Part shown: positions 62,241 to 64,000 of the stretch, piece by piece
Layout of the letters: each line of letters begins with the position of its first letter
Numbering within the stretch: the first letter of the stretch is position 1
From: Bradyrhizobium liaoningense
GTDB taxonomy: Bacteria > Pseudomonadota > Alphaproteobacteria > Rhizobiales > Xanthobacteraceae
Length of the DNA stretch: 64,000 nucleotides
Assembly: GCF_018130785.1 (NCBI RefSeq)
Contig: NZ_JAFCJT010000001.1
Location: forward strand, 62,001-126,000
Direction: 5' to 3'
Position numbers and translations under genes: made by a program
Notes under the pieces: generated by a model
What the model was told of the DNA's origin: nothing
Database searches by the model: none
What the model saw: only the letters and a program-made list of their open reading frames with translations

Positions 62241-64000
62241 ATGAGCACCCGCCTGTCATTGCTTTGCGTCCACGGCGTCGGTCACGCGGAGATCGACGCC
62301 GAGTTTCGAAAGTCATGGTCCGAGGCCATCATACGCGCAGTTCAGTCCGTCGATCAGAGCCTCAACCCGGCCATCGACTTCCTCTCGTATGACGACCTGT
62401 TCGACAAGAGCCCGCCCAACCTCGTCACTTATGGCATCGCGCTGGCGAAACTGCTGGCGAGTGCGACCGTCCATGGAATCGGCGACCTGCTCGCAGGCAC
62501 ACGCGGCCTCGATGATGTACCAACCCTGATCAGATGGACCGCGGGCATGGTCGCCCAGTGGTCGGTGGATGAGCAGCTGCAGGCCGCGCTGCGCAGCGCA
62601 GTGCTCGACAAGCTGAAGAGCGGCAACTACGACGTTGTCCTGGCTCACAGCCTCGGCTCGCTGATCTGCTACGACACGTTCGTGCGCAACCCTGCTGCGA
62701 TCAAGGGCAAAGTCTTCGTCACGTTCGGCTCGCAGATCGGCAATCCCGCGGTGCGCGACGTCTTCGCAGGCCGTATTCAGGCCCTTCCCTGCCGAAAATG
62801 GTACCATCTGTTCAACCGGGAAGATCGCGTTCTCACCTATCCGCTCGAGATCGCCGCAGACAATTTCCAGCAGGTGCTGACACCGTTCGATGTCCCCAAC
62901 GATCTCCTGAATCACAACGCGACCTGGTACCTGTCGCGCCCCGAGACCGTCGCCGCCGTCTGGCACGACGTCGTCCCGGTGCCAGCGTCACGCTCCATCG
63001 TCAGCGCCGCGCGGGAGATCGCCCGCATTGACACCCGGCCGACCCGCCGCGCCCTGCTGATCGGCATCAACGACTATCCCAAACCCGCGGACAGGCTCGA
63101 AGGATGCGTCAACGACGTATTCCTCATGAGCTCAGTGCTACAGGAAAGCGGCTTCAGGCCGGACGAAATACGCGTCGTCCTCAATGAGCGGGCGACAGCG
63201 CAGGGCATCATGGAAAGGCTTCACTGGCTGCTCGAGGGCGTACGCGACGGCGACGAGCGCATGCTGTTCTACTCGGGCCATGGCGCCCAGATTCCCAGGT
63301 ACAGTCCGAGCGGCGCTCCGGATAGCGTCGACGAGTGCCTGGTCCCCTATGATTTCGACTGGACGCCCGAGCACGCGATTCTCGACCGCCAGTTCTGCCA
63401 GCTCTACTCGCAGCTTCCATACGACTGCTATTTCGTCGCCATGCTCGACTGCTGCCATTCCGGCGGCATGACACGTGACGGCGGTCCGCGCATCCGCGGC
63501 CTGACGCCGCCCGACGATATCCGCCACCGGGCGCTGCGTTGGGAGGCAAGCGAAGGCATGTGGGTGCCGCGTGAGTTCCCTCCCCTCAACGAGAGCCTGA
63601 GCAAGAGCAAGAACGGCGCCGACTATCTCGGCGACAACGGCGCCACGGAGCGGCTCGGGCGCAGCATGGCGCTCCGCACCCAGCCCGACAAGGAATACAA
63701 CAAGACGCGGGCCGAGCTCGGGCATCACGGACCTTATCTGCCGATTCTCCTCGAGGCCTGCCAGGAGCAGGAGCTATCCTATGAATATCGTGACGGCGTC
63801 ACGTCGTATGGCGCCTACACGTTCTGCATGGCGAAGGTGCTGCGCGAACAACGAGACCGCGGCGCCAATCCGTCGTTCCAGGAGCTGAGCGAACTCGTCA
63901 CGGCCAAACTCCGTCGCCTCAAATACAACCAGACGCCCAATCTCGTCGGCGCCAAGAAGCGCGTCAGTGCGAAAATTCCATGGGGCGCGACGGATGCAGG
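62241..64000 (+). CDS. Alpha/beta-hydrolase-like plus caspase-domain fusion protein, 3' end outside the window
   Basis: 586 codons from ATG 62241 with no stop before the edge. The N-terminal part (about 1-230) resembles an alpha/beta hydrolase: oxyanion-type LLCVHGVGHAE and nucleophile elbow VLAHSLGSLIC with Ser137. From about residue 268 a peptidase C14 (metacaspase) domain begins: RRALLIGINDYPKPADRLEG, the catalytic histidine His347 in MLFYSGHGAQIP, and the catalytic cysteine Cys405 in MLDCCHSGG. Both active sites look intact. A further region (SYGAYTFCMAKVLRE) completes the caspase fold. It could be a regulated protease, perhaps in stress or defence; no partner gene is visible. Confidence 0.88.
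   Translation, partial: MSTRLSLLCVHGVGHAEIDAEFRKSWSEAIIRAVQSVDQSLNPAIDFLSYDDLFDKSPPNLVTYGIALAKLLASATVHGIGDLLAGTRGLDDVPTLIRWTAGMVAQWSVDEQLQAALRSAVLDKLKSGNYDVVLAHSLGSLICYDTFVRNPAAIKGKVFVTFGSQIGNPAVRDVFAGRIQALPCRKWYHLFNREDRVLTYPLEIAADNFQQVLTPFDVPNDLLNHNATWYLSRPETVAAVWHDVVPVPASRSIVSAAREIARIDTRPTRRALLIGINDYPKPADRLEGCVNDVFLMSSVLQESGFRPDEIRVVLNERATAQGIMERLHWLLEGVRDGDERMLFYSGHGAQIPRYSPSGAPDSVDECLVPYDFDWTPEHAILDRQFCQLYSQLPYDCYFVAMLDCCHSGGMTRDGGPRIRGLTPPDDIRHRALRWEASEGMWVPREFPPLNESLSKSKNGADYLGDNGATERLGRSMALRTQPDKEYNKTRAELGHHGPYLPILLEACQEQELSYEYRDGVTSYGAYTFCMAKVLREQRDRGANPSFQELSELVTAKLRRLKYNQTPNLVGAKKRVSAKIPWGATDA

Overview
The window is high-GC chromosomal DNA from an alphaproteobacterium, most likely Bradyrhizobium or a close relative. 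This rests on the gene content (IalB-type periplasmic protein, Irr-like iron boxes, TAXI-TRAP transporter, DUF35/thiolase and CoA-transferase genes), on the strong third-position GC bias that creates long antisense shadow frames, and on several dispersed intergenic palindromic repeat families of the kind common in that genus. The species call is inference; no rRNA, tRNA, insertion sequence, phage or CRISPR array was seen.

Layout. 1-8,060: end of a crotonase gene, thiolase, MFS transporter, OprB-type porin, CorA/ZntB-type metal transporter, and acetoacetate decarboxylase divergent from a patatin-like phospholipase. 8,061-11,300: secreted unknown protein, FAD-linked oxidase, a DUF3303-type gene interrupted by an in-frame TGA, and a small membrane protein. 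11,439-19,533: carboxyltransferase plus IclR regulator, divergent from a free-standing biotin carrier, a TAXI-TRAP transporter and a glutaminase-STAS-cNMP-binding fusion. 19,539-25,344: MazG-like enzyme, carboxymuconolactone-decarboxylase-family protein, 33-residue membrane peptide, and a CoA-ester group (DUF35 protein, Cys-less thiolase homologue, CaiB/BaiF transferase, second thiolase).

25,404-37,481 is a sugar-acid catabolic island. An ABC sugar transporter runs with a DenD-like dehydrogenase, KDG kinase and KDPG aldolase on the minus strand. A LacI regulator, an IlvD/Edd-type dehydratase and two short-chain dehydrogenases run on the plus strand. Two matching 14-bp palindromes, one before lacI and one inside its 3' end, look like operators for both arms. 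Uptake, dehydration to a 2-keto-3-deoxy acid, phosphorylation and aldol cleavage are all encoded.

37,512-42,188 holds a Tat-exported serine hydrolase, a GFA-family protein, an EamA exporter divergent from a LysR regulator, a site-2 protease and a membrane protein. 42,252-48,084 is a ferric-siderophore uptake operon (TonB-dependent receptor, PKHD hydroxylase, ExbB, ExbD, TonB) behind three iron-box-like repeats, plus a small gene with its own box. 48,481-53,427 is an RND efflux pair and an IalB-family protein. 53,567-56,637 is an arylsulfatase divergent from a TetR regulator. 56,619-61,307 is a complete Liv-type ABC transporter with a tandem repeat in its permease tail. The right edge carries a DUF1428 protein and the start of a large fusion of an alpha/beta-hydrolase-like domain to a caspase domain, running off the window; it is the most unusual protein here.
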